From Flavitalea plasmicola (GTDB taxonomy: Bacteria; Bacteroidota; Bacteroidia; Chitinophagales; Chitinophagaceae), in contig NZ_JAUOTO010000006.1 of NCBI RefSeq assembly GCF_030546645.1, forward strand, positions 744,001 to 808,000: 64,000 nucleotides of DNA, read 5' to 3'. Numbering within the stretch: position 1 is the stretch's first letter; each line of letters opens with the position of its first letter. A program made the translations under genes and the position numbers. The notes under the pieces were generated by a model that saw nothing but the letters and a program-made list of their open reading frames with translations, did no database searches and was not told where the DNA came from. Below, in pieces: positions 44,207-54,967 of the stretch.

Positions 44207-45511
44207 ATGGAAAATATCATCAAAAGTTTTTGGGATCGCAATAAGATCATCCTGAAAAGCTTTTTCATCGGCATGCTGGTGCTGCTGCTCCTGATACCCG
44301 CTGCCTTTATACAAAGTCTCGTTTCCGAAAGGCAGTCACGGCAGCAGGAAGCCGTAGGCGAGATCAGCTCGAAATGGGCTGGCCCACAGACGATCACGGG
44401 CCCTGCCATTGGGATACCTTACACTGAAATGGTGACCGTTGACAACAAGACTGTCGAAACAAAGAAATGGGCCTATTTCCTTCCAGACAAGCTGAATATC
44501 CAGGCGCATGTCGTCCCGGAAAAAAGATACCGCGGCATTTATCAGGTCATCGTTTATACGGCGGAACTGCAGATAAAAGGTGCTTTTGACAGCCTGCGTA
44601 TAGTCGAGCTGAATATCCCGGCCGATCGGCTGCTGTGGAATGAGGCGGCAGTTTTTTTCAATATCAGCGATGTACAGGGACTGAGGGAAGAAATGATCCT
44701 TCACCTGGCTGGGTCGGACCTGGACCTGGTGCCCGCTAAATTCTCGACGGATCAGTTTAAGAACGCGCTGAGCGCCACCCTTCCTGTATCCTTTGCTGGC
44801 ACACATGTTCCCCTGGATTTTTCTGCTACCGTTCAGCTGAAAGGCTCCGGCAACCTTTTGTTCGTACCTGCGGGGAAGACCACGACAGTAAGAGCATCCT
44901 CTTCCTGGCCGGACCCCAGCTTTGCCGGCAGCTATCTCCCGGACCTGCGTTCGGTGAAAGACAGTGGCTTTGCCGCTGACTGGAAAGTGCTGTATCTGAA
45001 TCGCAATTATCCCCAGCAATGGAAGGACAATGTCCACGACATGGACAAGTCCGCCTTTGGTGTAAACCTCATCGTCCCGGTGGATGCTTACCAGCAGACG
45101 ACCCGCAGCGTGAAATATGCCATCCTGATCATCCTTCTCACGTTTACCGCCTTCTTTCTCATCGAATGGGTCTATAGATCTCCGATCCATGCCCTGCAAT
45201 ATGTATTGGTAGGCCTTGCGCTCTGCCTGTTCTATACCTTGCTCCTGTCATTCTCTGAGTACATCGGCTTCAATAAAGCATACCTGACTGCAGCCCTGGC
45301 GACCATCCTTCTTATTGCCTGGTATGTCCGCAGCATCCTGCGCAGCGCTAAGATGTCGCTGTTCGTCGGTTCGTTGCTCACCCTGCTGTACGGCTTCATC
45401 TATACCCTGATCCAATTGCAGGATTATGCCCTGCTGATGGGTAGCATCGGCTTGTTCATTACCCTGGGTGTTGTGATGTATTTTTCGAGAAAGATCAAAT
45501 GGACGGAATAA
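44207..45511 (+). CDS. creD: CreD-family inner membrane protein
   Basis: A 434-residue protein: one N-terminal helix (SFFIGMLVLLLLIPAAFIQS), a large periplasmic beta-rich domain opening with the family hallmark SERQSRQQEAVGEISSKWAG and QTITGPAIGIPY, then five C-terminal helices (about 300-430). CreD is linked to envelope stress and colicin E2 tolerance in enterobacteria; the role in Bacteroidota is undefined. It is preceded by no CreB/CreC two-component pair. The upstream winged-helix regulator may be the control element here (inference). Confidence 0.93.
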   Translation: MENIIKSFWDRNKIILKSFFIGMLVLLLLIPAAFIQSLVSERQSRQQEAVGEISSKWAGPQTITGPAIGIPYTEMVTVDNKTVETKKWAYFLPDKLNIQAHVVPEKRYRGIYQVIVYTAELQIKGAFDSLRIVELNIPADRLLWNEAAVFFNISDVQGLREEMILHLAGSDLDLVPAKFSTDQFKNALSATLPVSFAGTHVPLDFSATVQLKGSGNLLFVPAGKTTTVRASSSWPDPSFAGSYLPDLRSVKDSGFAADWKVLYLNRNYPQQWKDNVHDMDKSAFGVNLIVPVDAYQQTTRSVKYAILIILLTFTAFFLIEWVYRSPIHALQYVLVGLALCLFYTLLLSFSEYIGFNKAYLTAALATILLIAWYVRSILRSAKMSLFVGSLLTLLYGFIYTLIQLQDYALLMGSIGLFITLGVVMYFSRKIKWTE

Positions 45512-45530
45512 AAATTAATTATTTATCCAT

Positions 45531-45737
45531 ATGGATACATTCTTGGATGTTATACAATTGGCATTGTGCTTCCTGGCCCTCGTTGCCCCACTGATCATTA
45601 TACCTTGCATCTGGAAATTCATTGACGGAAGCAAAATGATCAGGATCGTGATTGGGATCTTACTTTCAGCTGTATGCTCATTTGTCTTGTTCTGTATCTG
45701 CGAAGCCATCGGCTCAAGACCCGGAATGGGCCCGTGA
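45531..45737 (+). CDS. Small two-helix membrane protein, 68 aa
   Basis: A 68-residue protein with two hydrophobic helices (VIQLALCFLALVAPLIIIPC and IVIGILLSAVCSFVLFCICE) split by a short charged loop KFIDGSKMIR. The gene starts 19 bp after creD. No family recognised; composition and position make it likely to be real but tiny. The following 110 bp up to the convergent giant gene hold nothing I can assign. Confidence 0.5.
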   Translation: MDTFLDVIQLALCFLALVAPLIIIPCIWKFIDGSKMIRIVIGILLSAVCSFVLFCICEAIGSRPGMGP

Positions 45738-45847
45738 CAATATCCTTGCGCTCATATTCACCACCTGCAGCAGGCGGCGCGTCGTACCTGGCCCGCCCTC
45801 AGCTTCCCCGGCACGGAATGTTCTATGGCGGACATACAGGAACAAAG

Positions 45848-48800
45848 CTAGCCCAAAGCATCAACAGCGCCAATCCGGTTCTTGCGGGATGACTGTACAT
45901 CAACACAATAGTGCATTTCCACCTGATGCTGTAACCCATCGTCCGTAAGCTGCACCGTCTCTCCCTGCCCCTCCCTGTCATCCATTTTCCACCATGAGCC
46001 ATTGGAATGCTTGTCCTGAAATACGGTGATCTTGTAAATAGCGCGCCCATACCGGTAGTCCATCGAAATAGACGGCCATTCCAGAGGAAAGCAGGGTTTG
46101 AAACGAAGGCGGTCTGCGAGCAATTCAATGCCCAGCAAACTGCCGATGATGAACTGGTACATCCACCCGGCGGAGCCCGTATACCAGGTCCATCCCCCCC
46201 TGCCTTTATGCGACTCGTTGGCGTACACATCCGCTGCCATCACATAAGGCTCTGCCTTATATACATTTACTGACGAAGGATCCAAAGTATGGTTCAGAGG
46301 CTGGATCATTTGAAACAGCTCCCAGGCAAGCGCCCGTTGGCCCAATTTTGCAAAGGCCATCAGCGCCCATATGGCAGCATGGGAATACTGACCGCCATTT
46401 TCACGTACACCCGGCACGTATCCTTTGATATAGCCGGGATTGAGTCCCCTGCCTTCAAATGGCGGATCCAGCAGTTGGATGAGCTTCAGATCCCGGCGGA
46501 CCAGGTGCTTATTTAGCGAATCCATCGCCATGGCCGCCCGTTCTCCATCTGCCGCTCCGGACAATACCCCCCAACTTTGGGCAATGGCATCGATACGGCA
46601 TTCATTATTGACTTTCGACCCCAATGGCACGCCATCGTCGAACCAGGCGCGCAGGTACCATTCGCCGTCCCAGCCGGAAGCTTCTGTGTCGGATCTCAGC
46701 GCGGCCGCTTCCTTTGTACAGACATCGGCAAATCCGGCATCGCCATACTCATGCGCTACATTGCCAAAACGTACCAATACATCATATAAAAAGAAAGCAA
46801 GCCATACGCTTTCTCCCTGTCCTTTATTACCTACCTGGTCCATGCCGTCATTCCAGTCTCCCGACCCTATCAGTGGTAAGCCATGCTTGCCCCGGGGAAG
46901 AGCATGCCGGATCGCACGAACACAATGCTCATAAAGAGGGGCGCTCAGACTGCCGCTGACCGGCAGATCATAGAAAGAATCTTCTTCATGCTGCAACAAC
47001 CGGCTTTCAAGGAACCCTATCGTTACGGATAGGATGGCTTTATCGCCTGTCGCATCGATATACCGGGCAACCGCGAAGGGCAGCCACAAGAGATCATCGG
47101 AGCATTTTGTACGTACGCCTCTCCCTTCTGGCGGATGCCACCAGTGCTGCACGTCTCCTTCCACAAACTGCCTGGATGCGCTTAAAAGGATCTGTTGCCG
47201 CGCAAGCGCAGGTTGCGTATGCAGCAAGGCCAATACGTCCTGTAGCTGGTCCCTGAAACCAAATGCGCCCCCGGATTGATAGAACCCGGTCCGGGCAAAG
47301 ACCCTGCAGGCCATCGTCTGGTAGGTCAGCCAGCCATTGGCCAGGATGTTCAATGCTGTGTCGGGCGTCGTCACCTGTACCGCCCCCACCACTGTACGCC
47401 AATATGCTTTTACTTCATCCAGGGACCGTAACACCGCCCCTTTATCTGCAAACTGCCGCAGCAGTGTATTTACTGCCGTGATGTTCTCTCCATTTCCCAG
47501 TTGGAAGATGATGTCTTTTTCTGCTCCGTCGAACAAGTCGAATTTCACCTGTAATGCTGCACAGGGATCCATACCGGCGCCCACCCTGCCTGAAAGCTTT
47601 TTTCGGTGTAGGGAGTGTGGGCTCTCCAGGTTGCCATTACGGCCGATGAACTCCGAACGATCCGCCGTGAGACTTTGGTTGGGGCCCTCCGTTCTGAAAA
47701 AGGTCACCCGCTCGGCAAACGCGGTATTATACCGGTTCCGCACCAGTAGGGCCCCGCTGCCGGCATCCACTTCTGAAATGATATGCATGTTCGTCTTGGA
47801 TCGCACATCCCCCAGGATCATTTCCAGGAAGCCCGTAGCCGACAGCTTACGTTCCTGGCCCGACCGGTTCCTGACCTTTAACACGATGAATTTTACAGGT
47901 AGTGCTTTGTCCACAAAGACCGTCAATTCGGAAGAGATCCCTTGTTCCATATGTTCGAAGACCGAATATCCGAAGCCATGGGTAACGATATAAGGACTTG
48001 CGCTTTTAGCCGGAAATGGTGACGGGGACCAGTATTGTCCCGTCTCTTCATCCCGGAGATAATAGGCTTCGCCGCCGGCATCACTCACCGGGTCGTTGCT
48101 CCAGGGCGTAATGCGGTATTCGTGGGCATTGATTGCCCAGGTATAGGCAGATCCGCTTTCCGAGACCACGGTACCGAAATCCGGGTTGGCAATGACATTC
48201 ACCCAGGGTGCGGGAGTGGTGACGCCCTTCTCCACGATGATCTTATATTCCTTCCCATCGGGCGTGAATCCTCCTGTTCCATTAAAGAACAACAGATCCT
48301 TGGGTAACGCGATCTTTTCCTGGGTTACCTTCGTCGTCGCCGGCTTGATTTCCAGAAGTGGCGGGAGCACTTTTTCCGCATAATGCCTGTCCACCTGCTC
48401 AGACAATGTGCCTTTATTGTCATGGATTATTACCCGCGCAACACTTTCAAAAAGTATGCGGTCTTCGGAAGAGATCTGATCCGCCGATCGCACATAAATA
48501 TTGCCGGGCCTGGCATGCCCTGCATTGCCGGCGGCTTCGGCAGTTATCATGCCCTGGATCTGATCCTGCAGCAACTGCCGGTAAGAGCCGTAATCCTCAT
48601 TCCATATCACCAGGTCTACCGCCAGCCCTTTCAGACGCCAGTAGGCATGCGCTTGCACCATTTGTCTTACTAACTCCAGGCTTCCCGGATCGTGGACATG
48701 CATCAATACAATTGGCAGATCACCTGAAACTGAATGGCTCCAAAGCCCCGACTGCCCCCTGTAGTTATTGAGGATCACTGCCGCCTCTGCCCGGAAGGAA

Positions 48801-51800
48801 GAATTAGCGTAAATAACGGAAGCTGCTAACCGAAGGTACAATTGCGCATCGGATTCATTGGCGTTGATTTGCCGCAGGAGCACCTGGTTATGTGTCCAGG
48901 AAAGTTCAAATGCACGGTGCTTCAAATGCTGGTCCCGGTATTTATGCATCAGGCTTTCACATGCTTCTTTCACAGGACTGATGCCATATATCAGGTCGAC
49001 CTTGACTGTCTGGCCAGGCTTTAAGTGAATGCGATAGCGGATAGAAAGGATAGGATCGAGCACGGACCCATTGCTGCCCGAGAGCTGGTCAATTTCCATA
49101 GCCTGTGGGTTCGCCAGGGTCCTTCCCCTGCCGACGAACTGCATCCGATCCGATTCGAATGACACGGCCTCCACCAATCCGCCATGGACATCCATCAGAT
49201 GGAACATCCAGGGAGGTGTCTCATCCGCAGAACGAGGACGGCGCGTGCAGAATATCGCATTATATTGTGGTATGACCTCCGTCTGGACAAAAAGATTGCT
49301 GAAGGCAGGATGCGCCTCATCGGCATCCTGCCTTGCCATTACTATTTCTGCATAGCTTGTAACCTCAAGGATCTTTGCCGATTGGGTTCTGTTGGTTATG
49401 CCGACCCTTCGCATTTCAATATCATCTTCGGGAGAGACCACTATTTCCGTCCTTGTATCCAGTCCATGGTCAGTCCTGGAGAATTCAACATGACCCTGGG
49501 AAAAGACAGCCTCATAGTTTTTTACGGGGTGCAGGGTCGGCTGATAAGTATTGGACCAGACATGTCCGTTCTGTGTATCTTTAATATAACAGAATATACC
49601 CCTGTTGTCCTGCGTAGTGTCTTCTCTCCAGCGGGTGACTGCGATATCGTTCCAGCGACTGTACCCGGCGCCGGCATTAGTGACCATCACCTGGTAATGG
49701 CCATTACCTAAAAGCTGGAGCTCTGGTGTCCTTGTGTGGGGCGTTGTAATTTTCCGCACCGGTGTCTCGGCGCCGCCCACATGTGTCTCGATAAGGTCGG
49801 CAGCATGTACATAATAAGGTGTTGCCCTCGGCTGACGTTCATGCAGCAACAGGAGGGTGGCATTAAACCGGAGCTCCGACACAAACCGCTGCTGCATGGG
49901 CTTATCCAGCAGCACGTAAGCAAGCGAAAGCAATCCCATGCCTTGGTGGTGAACCATAAATGACTGCACAATGGTATGGGTCTTACCCCGGGGCTGTCGC
50001 CCGGGAGTATAATCGATGGCTTCATAAAAGCCGAACTCACCTTCAAACCCCTCCGCAGCTAATGTCCGGAGGTTTGCACATGCCTTCGCTGGCGACACCA
50101 TCAACGCCAGCATGCTGGCATAAGGCGCTATCACGAGGTCTTCTTTCAGGCCTCGCTTTAGCCCCAGGCCGGGCACACCGAAAGCACGATATTGGTAATT
50201 CAGCTCGGCGTCCACCATATTGTAAGCCGATTCTGAAATACCCCAGGGCACGCCTTGCTGGCCCGCATACTCGATCTGCCGTCTTACCGTTGCTTTGGAG
50301 GTTTGTGAAAGCAATGTGTTATCATAGGAGGGCATTACCACTTGTGGCATAAGATATTCGAACATAGATCCGCTCCAGGACAGCAGGATAGGCTCCTTTC
50401 CGGGATTTGTCAGCAGACGGCCCAGGGCAAACCAACTTTCTTGTGATAACTTCCCCTGTGCAATGCCGACGAAAATACCCAGTCTTATTTCGGAGGCCAA
50501 CAGATCATAATAGCTGTCATCTCTCCGGTGCTCATCGACGTTGAAGCCTATATGCAAAAGACCGGTCGACTTGTTCAGCAGAAAGTCATATTCTACGTCG
50601 CTTAGCTGCTCACAATCCTCAGCGAGCTGTTCCGAGAGGGCGATCCTTTCATTCGCCAGCCGGCTTGCCTGTATGATCGCATCGCGCAAACCAGTTAGCC
50701 ACTGTTTTTCCCGGAGATCATTTTGCCCCTGTTCATAGGCTTCGATATGTGGCAGCAAATTGCCGGGTATGTCCCTTAGGTCCAGAAGCGTAGGAATGCG
50801 GTCTATCGTAGCTAGCTGAGTATAATGCGATGGAATAGGCAACATGTCCAGCCAGGGTATCTGTAACGCCAGGTCATCTCTGATCGCTTTCACCTGCCGT
50901 GATAATCTGTCGATCCATCTGGAGACAACCGTATGTTCCGGGACGACGGCAGAAGGCAGATCCCCGAGGAGCGACGCCAGCTCGTCCAGGTGCTTTTTTA
51001 CAATGCTCAATGAACTGCTTTCAGCAGTTGCCCCGTTCAATAACGTCATTATCTTGCCTGCCTGCGCGGAGGGATGTTTCCCGGAGAGTCCCGTAATGAT
51101 GCTGGCAGTAGTCTGGAAACCTTCGTAAATACGAGTCCCGAATACGGGTTGACCGGGTAGCTGCAATAAGCCCTGCCGCAGGGTGAGCAGATGACCAACG
51201 AGGTTACCGCTGTCGACGGCCGAAACGTACCTGGGCTGCAGCACCGACATGGATCTTGTATCATACCAGTTGTAAAAATGCCCTTTATACCGCTGTAGCT
51301 TGAGCATGCTCTGCAGGGTATTGTTGCACCTTTGCACGAGTTCTCCTCCCCCGATGTAGCCAAAGTCATAGGCGGTGAGATTGGCAAGCAGGGCCATTCC
51401 CATATTGGTGGGAGAAGTGCGGTGAGCGATCACCGCAACGGGCTGCTCCTGGTAATTGTCGGGTGGCAGCCAGTTGTCGGCCGCCGTCACAAATTGCTCG
51501 AAAAATGCCCATGTCTTACGGGCAGACCTGAGAAGGAAGGAAGTTTGCTCATCTGTAAGCTTGACCGTCGTATCCTTGGCAGGGCTGCTTACATGGGCCG
51601 CCAGCAACGGTGCGAGGACCCAGAGTGCAAGGATGGGGCTGGCGACATAGAATGCTGCGCTGTAGGTAAATAACAAAAAGCCCGCACAGGCAATGGCCAG
51701 CACGGGAGCGACCCACATGGATCTGTACATCGACGCGACATCGTTATGATCATTCCGCGATGCGGTGGCGGAGGGCGACCATTCTAATAATTTTTTTCTG

Positions 51801-54592
51801 GAAACGATCATTCGCCAATTGGTCCGTATGACGGCATCCGTATATTTTAAGGCCTCATAAGGCAGGACGGCGAGATTGAATAGGAATCGTGCAAGTATTT
51901 GGCCGATGGAAACGCCTATCTCGGATAAATGTGCTTTCAAAGTCAGGTCAACCGGCTTGTTCAGTAACTGCCAGGCCGTCGCTGCCAGCAGTGCCAGCAA
52001 TTGGATGCCGATGACGACCAGGGTCCAATAGCCGGGCGACGGTAAAAAGCACCACCCCGCTAATAAAAGGAATAACAGCGTCAATGGCTGGAAACTTCTC
52101 CGGAGGTTGTCAAATATTTTCCACCTGGACAAGCCGGAGAGCTTATTTTTTATCAATCGGCCCTCACTGTTGGTGACGAAAGGCAGCATCCAGGCGCCAG
52201 CCTGCCAATCTCCTCTTATCCAACGGTGATGGCGCCGGACATCAGCCCTGTATTGAAGAACCCCTTCCTCATATAAGATCACATCGCTCAGTAAGCCGGA
52301 CCGGGCATAACAACCTTCCAGCAGATCATGGCTCAGGATACGATTTTCCTGCAGGGCAGGCTGCAATACCTGTTCGAATATTTCGACATCATAGATCCCC
52401 TTGCCGATGAACGAACCCTCGCCGAAAAGGTCCTGGTATACGTCTGAAGAGGCCAGTGAATAGGGGTCGATGCCGGCTGTTTCACCCTGTATACGCAGGT
52501 ACAGGGAAGGCGGCGTTGCAGGGGCTGCGGATCCAATCCTGGGTTGCAGGATGCCATACCCTTCCGTGACCCGCCTTTTTTGAGGATTATACAACGCATG
52601 ATTGAGCGGATGTGCCATCGTGGCTATCAGCTTCCACACCGTTTCCCTGGGCAGCTGTGTGTCGGAATCAAGTGTGATGACATATTTCACCCCATTGAGA
52701 ACAGGATAATTGCCCGTGATCAGGGAAAATGCATCACGACCCTTTCCCAGAATAAAAGCGTTGAGAGCAGACAGCTTTCCTCTTTTACGCTCGTATCCCA
52801 TCCATTTCTTCTCCCGGGCATTCCAGGTCCTGGGGCGGTGGAAAAGGAAAAAAATGTCTTCCCCCGCCTGTTTATATCTTTCATTCAGTGCGAGTATCCT
52901 GTTGCTGGCGAGATAGATTAGTTCATCGTCTTCCGGCATGTCCTCTTTCGCGGCATCCGGAAGATCCGTCAATAGCCCGAAATAAATATTGGCTTGTCTG
53001 TTGGCAAGAAATCGTATCTCCAGCGCCTCGATCAAATCCTCAATATAGGCCTTTCCTGCAAGCATGGTAGGAATGACCACCAGCGTCCTGCTGGACGCTG
53101 GAATGTTCTCGGAGAAGTCCATCCGGGGCAGCAGCTTGGGTTTTGTCCAGATCGTAGATAACCAATTGACCATCGATACAGCCAGTTGGGACGCCCCTGA
53201 AAGCGTGATCAACCCAACCAGGGATAGCAGTGGCCAGTTAAGGGGGGCATACCGGTAGGCAGGATAGAATATGGCGGCCGCTGCCAGCAGTGTCAGGAAC
53301 AAGATGGACAGCAGGTAAATGGTTGCAGGCATACGGTCCGTGAAAAAAGCGAGCCTGCGGACCATCGAATAACGCACACGCGCGGCCTGCCCCAACTGCC
53401 TCAGGCCTTTATCAATAAGGTAATAACCGACATGCTGATACCTATTGAACGAAGCATCCTCTCCTACATGCTGTCTTGTCAATGCAATTGCCAGGCGGGC
53501 CACTTCCGTCTCGGATAGGTCGGAGGATTTGGATATGGATTCCACAACATGCCTGTATCTGTCTCTCGTGGCAAAGTCCATCAGCGGGTAAGTACCCGTA
53601 ATATCCTGTTTCAATACCTCTTCCACACTGCTGAGGGATTCCACAAATTCACGCCAGTCAGTAGCGCCTATGACCCGTAGCGTGCCGATGCTGTTGCGTA
53701 CCGATACCTGGTCGGCGGCTTGTTTTTGATTCTCCTGCCGGACAAGATCATTGATGCTGGTGCCCAGGCCGGTCAATTGCTCCTCCATCCAACTGATAGG
53801 TAATGCCAGGGAGGGACCTTTCCCCTGCAGTTTGCGGGAAAATTCTGCAACGAAAGAGCTGCCCAATATAGGCCTGGACCTTACCATATCGGCGATGATG
53901 AGGATCAGTTCACCCGGCTCCTCCTTTATGGTTGTCATCATCTTTTCAGCCCAATAGCCCGCAAGATTTTGATCGATCATATCCAATGCTACCTTCCCGG
54001 CAATTCTGCGGAGGTTCTCGATGACCGCCAGGCGCAGCATGATGGGTATGGCCCATAGTTCACCCAGGGTCAACAAGGCAGATTCCTGGTAAGCTGCAAT
54101 GAAATTGGTGAGGCTTTTTACGTCCACCCGCCCATCACTGTGGGAAATGATCTCCAAGGCAATGTCATAAATACGTGGCATGCCGGAAGAGTTGCCTTCG
54201 GCGAGATACGGCAATCCTTCACTGTATCCTTTCGGAAGATGCCTTCTTGCCATAACGATCTGCTCCTCTACAAGGTAGGAATTGTCAAGCAGCCATTCTG
54301 CCGCCGGGGTAATGCTCTTACCTGCCGCAACGCTTTCAACGATCAGGTTTTGAACCTCATGCAGTGTTTCTTCATTGTCAACCAGTCTTTTCAATAGCTG
54401 GTCGGAAGAATTGCGCTTCATCAGCTTGTGAGAGCGGGCCAGAAGGGTTCCATGACGATTCATCTGATCCGCGCTGTAAAGCTCGGACCTGAAAGGCTCT
54501 TTATTGTCGGAATTCCGGAAGGAATTGCTTCCCTGAAAATAAATGCGCAAACGGGATAATATGTCAAACACAGTGCCTGTAGTGACCTTCAT
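45848..54592 (-). CDS. Cyclic beta-1,2-glucan synthase-like protein (GT84-GH94 giant)
   Basis: A 2914-residue protein from ATG 54592 (the frame opens at a TTG at 54604). Layout: an N-terminal cytoplasmic region (1-about 415), membrane helices at about 420-480, a GT84 glucosyltransferase with LDSDTQLPRE (about 646) and the HHRWIRGDW motif (about 793), more membrane helices (about 810-1010), a glucoamylase-like middle domain (about 1020-1600, SYYDLLASEIRLGIFVGIAQ near 1368), and a C-terminal GH94 phosphorylase region whose acid residue lies in GSGDWNDGMD (about 2585). This is the NdvB/ChvB order and size (about 2830 in Agrobacterium). The product would be cyclic beta-1,2-glucan, in the periplasm or secreted. 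No ndvA-type ABC exporter is adjacent. Confidence 0.92.
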   Translation of the reverse strand: MKVTTGTVFDILSRLRIYFQGSNSFRNSDNKEPFRSELYSADQMNRHGTLLARSHKLMKRNSSDQLLKRLVDNEETLHEVQNLIVESVAAGKSITPAAEWLLDNSYLVEEQIVMARRHLPKGYSEGLPYLAEGNSSGMPRIYDIALEIISHSDGRVDVKSLTNFIAAYQESALLTLGELWAIPIMLRLAVIENLRRIAGKVALDMIDQNLAGYWAEKMMTTIKEEPGELILIIADMVRSRPILGSSFVAEFSRKLQGKGPSLALPISWMEEQLTGLGTSINDLVRQENQKQAADQVSVRNSIGTLRVIGATDWREFVESLSSVEEVLKQDITGTYPLMDFATRDRYRHVVESISKSSDLSETEVARLAIALTRQHVGEDASFNRYQHVGYYLIDKGLRQLGQAARVRYSMVRRLAFFTDRMPATIYLLSILFLTLLAAAAIFYPAYRYAPLNWPLLSLVGLITLSGASQLAVSMVNWLSTIWTKPKLLPRMDFSENIPASSRTLVVIPTMLAGKAYIEDLIEALEIRFLANRQANIYFGLLTDLPDAAKEDMPEDDELIYLASNRILALNERYKQAGEDIFFLFHRPRTWNAREKKWMGYERKRGKLSALNAFILGKGRDAFSLITGNYPVLNGVKYVITLDSDTQLPRETVWKLIATMAHPLNHALYNPQKRRVTEGYGILQPRIGSAAPATPPSLYLRIQGETAGIDPYSLASSDVYQDLFGEGSFIGKGIYDVEIFEQVLQPALQENRILSHDLLEGCYARSGLLSDVILYEEGVLQYRADVRRHHRWIRGDWQAGAWMLPFVTNSEGRLIKNKLSGLSRWKIFDNLRRSFQPLTLLFLLLAGWCFLPSPGYWTLVVIGIQLLALLAATAWQLLNKPVDLTLKAHLSEIGVSIGQILARFLFNLAVLPYEALKYTDAVIRTNWRMIVSRKKLLEWSPSATASRNDHNDVASMYRSMWVAPVLAIACAGFLLFTYSAAFYVASPILALWVLAPLLAAHVSSPAKDTTVKLTDEQTSFLLRSARKTWAFFEQFVTAADNWLPPDNYQEQPVAVIAHRTSPTNMGMALLANLTAYDFGYIGGGELVQRCNNTLQSMLKLQRYKGHFYNWYDTRSMSVLQPRYVSAVDSGNLVGHLLTLRQGLLQLPGQPVFGTRIYEGFQTTASIITGLSGKHPSAQAGKIMTLLNGATAESSSLSIVKKHLDELASLLGDLPSAVVPEHTVVSRWIDRLSRQVKAIRDDLALQIPWLDMLPIPSHYTQLATIDRIPTLLDLRDIPGNLLPHIEAYEQGQNDLREKQWLTGLRDAIIQASRLANERIALSEQLAEDCEQLSDVEYDFLLNKSTGLLHIGFNVDEHRRDDSYYDLLASEIRLGIFVGIAQGKLSQESWFALGRLLTNPGKEPILLSWSGSMFEYLMPQVVMPSYDNTLLSQTSKATVRRQIEYAGQQGVPWGISESAYNMVDAELNYQYRAFGVPGLGLKRGLKEDLVIAPYASMLALMVSPAKACANLRTLAAEGFEGEFGFYEAIDYTPGRQPRGKTHTIVQSFMVHHQGMGLLSLAYVLLDKPMQQRFVSELRFNATLLLLHERQPRATPYYVHAADLIETHVGGAETPVRKITTPHTRTPELQLLGNGHYQVMVTNAGAGYSRWNDIAVTRWREDTTQDNRGIFCYIKDTQNGHVWSNTYQPTLHPVKNYEAVFSQGHVEFSRTDHGLDTRTEIVVSPEDDIEMRRVGITNRTQSAKILEVTSYAEIVMARQDADEAHPAFSNLFVQTEVIPQYNAIFCTRRPRSADETPPWMFHLMDVHGGLVEAVSFESDRMQFVGRGRTLANPQAMEIDQLSGSNGSVLDPILSIRYRIHLKPGQTVKVDLIYGISPVKEACESLMHKYRDQHLKHRAFELSWTHNQVLLRQINANESDAQLYLRLAASVIYANSSFRAEAAVILNNYRGQSGLWSHSVSGDLPIVLMHVHDPGSLELVRQMVQAHAYWRLKGLAVDLVIWNEDYGSYRQLLQDQIQGMITAEAAGNAGHARPGNIYVRSADQISSEDRILFESVARVIIHDNKGTLSEQVDRHYAEKVLPPLLEIKPATTKVTQEKIALPKDLLFFNGTGGFTPDGKEYKIIVEKGVTTPAPWVNVIANPDFGTVVSESGSAYTWAINAHEYRITPWSNDPVSDAGGEAYYLRDEETGQYWSPSPFPAKSASPYIVTHGFGYSVFEHMEQGISSELTVFVDKALPVKFIVLKVRNRSGQERKLSATGFLEMILGDVRSKTNMHIISEVDAGSGALLVRNRYNTAFAERVTFFRTEGPNQSLTADRSEFIGRNGNLESPHSLHRKKLSGRVGAGMDPCAALQVKFDLFDGAEKDIIFQLGNGENITAVNTLLRQFADKGAVLRSLDEVKAYWRTVVGAVQVTTPDTALNILANGWLTYQTMACRVFARTGFYQSGGAFGFRDQLQDVLALLHTQPALARQQILLSASRQFVEGDVQHWWHPPEGRGVRTKCSDDLLWLPFAVARYIDATGDKAILSVTIGFLESRLLQHEEDSFYDLPVSGSLSAPLYEHCVRAIRHALPRGKHGLPLIGSGDWNDGMDQVGNKGQGESVWLAFFLYDVLVRFGNVAHEYGDAGFADVCTKEAAALRSDTEASGWDGEWYLRAWFDDGVPLGSKVNNECRIDAIAQSWGVLSGAADGERAAMAMDSLNKHLVRRDLKLIQLLDPPFEGRGLNPGYIKGYVPGVRENGGQYSHAAIWALMAFAKLGQRALAWELFQMIQPLNHTLDPSSVNVYKAEPYVMAADVYANESHKGRGGWTWYTGSAGWMYQFIIGSLLGIELLADRLRFKPCFPLEWPSISMDYRYGRAIYKITVFQDKHSNGSWWKMDDREGQGETVQLTDDGLQHQVEMHYCVDVQSSRKNRIGAVDALG

Positions 54593-54778
54593 AATATGGA
54601 TCAAAATTTTTAAAGCCCGACAAAGAGAATATACCTGCCGGAGCGGGCAGCGGCTGTTGATGAATGTTCTTCTCCGGATAGCCGGTCTATCGTACTTGTG
54701 CTTGAATGACTTATCTTATCGACGGCAGGTAGCTATGAATGAGGTGGGATCTTCCACAACAAGACGAATGGTAGGCTT

Positions 54779-54967
54779 TTACAACGCTTCGATCATTGCG
54801 TAAAGCGCTGGCCTGGGCTTGCCCAGCACCATCTGCAGATTATTCAGCATTTCTTCTTTCTTGCCCTCCGCATACATCAGATCCCTGTCCGTCAGTGAGG
54901 GATATCGGGCCTTGAGCTTGATCTTCTGCTCGCTCCAATTCCCTTTTAATTCTTGTTTAACTGTCAT
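54779..54967 (-). CDS. CsbD-like stress protein, 62 aa
   Basis: A 62-residue soluble helical protein. The order KGNWSEQKIKLKARYPSLTD then DLMYAEGKKEEMLNNLQMVLG matches CsbD-family proteins (general stress, function unknown), with the usual W and EGK positions. Small, highly charged and alone; it lies 174 bp upstream of the glucan synthase start, on the same strand. The family match is by recognition of the pattern only. Confidence 0.75.
   Translation of the reverse strand: MTVKQELKGNWSEQKIKLKARYPSLTDRDLMYAEGKKEEMLNNLQMVLGKPRPALYAMIEAL

Noticed and set aside
45848-54592. Many open frames on the opposite strand of the glucan synthase gene (up to 218 codons, for example 47337-47993)
   Set aside because: Codon shadow of a long G+C-rich gene; no recognisable motif in any.
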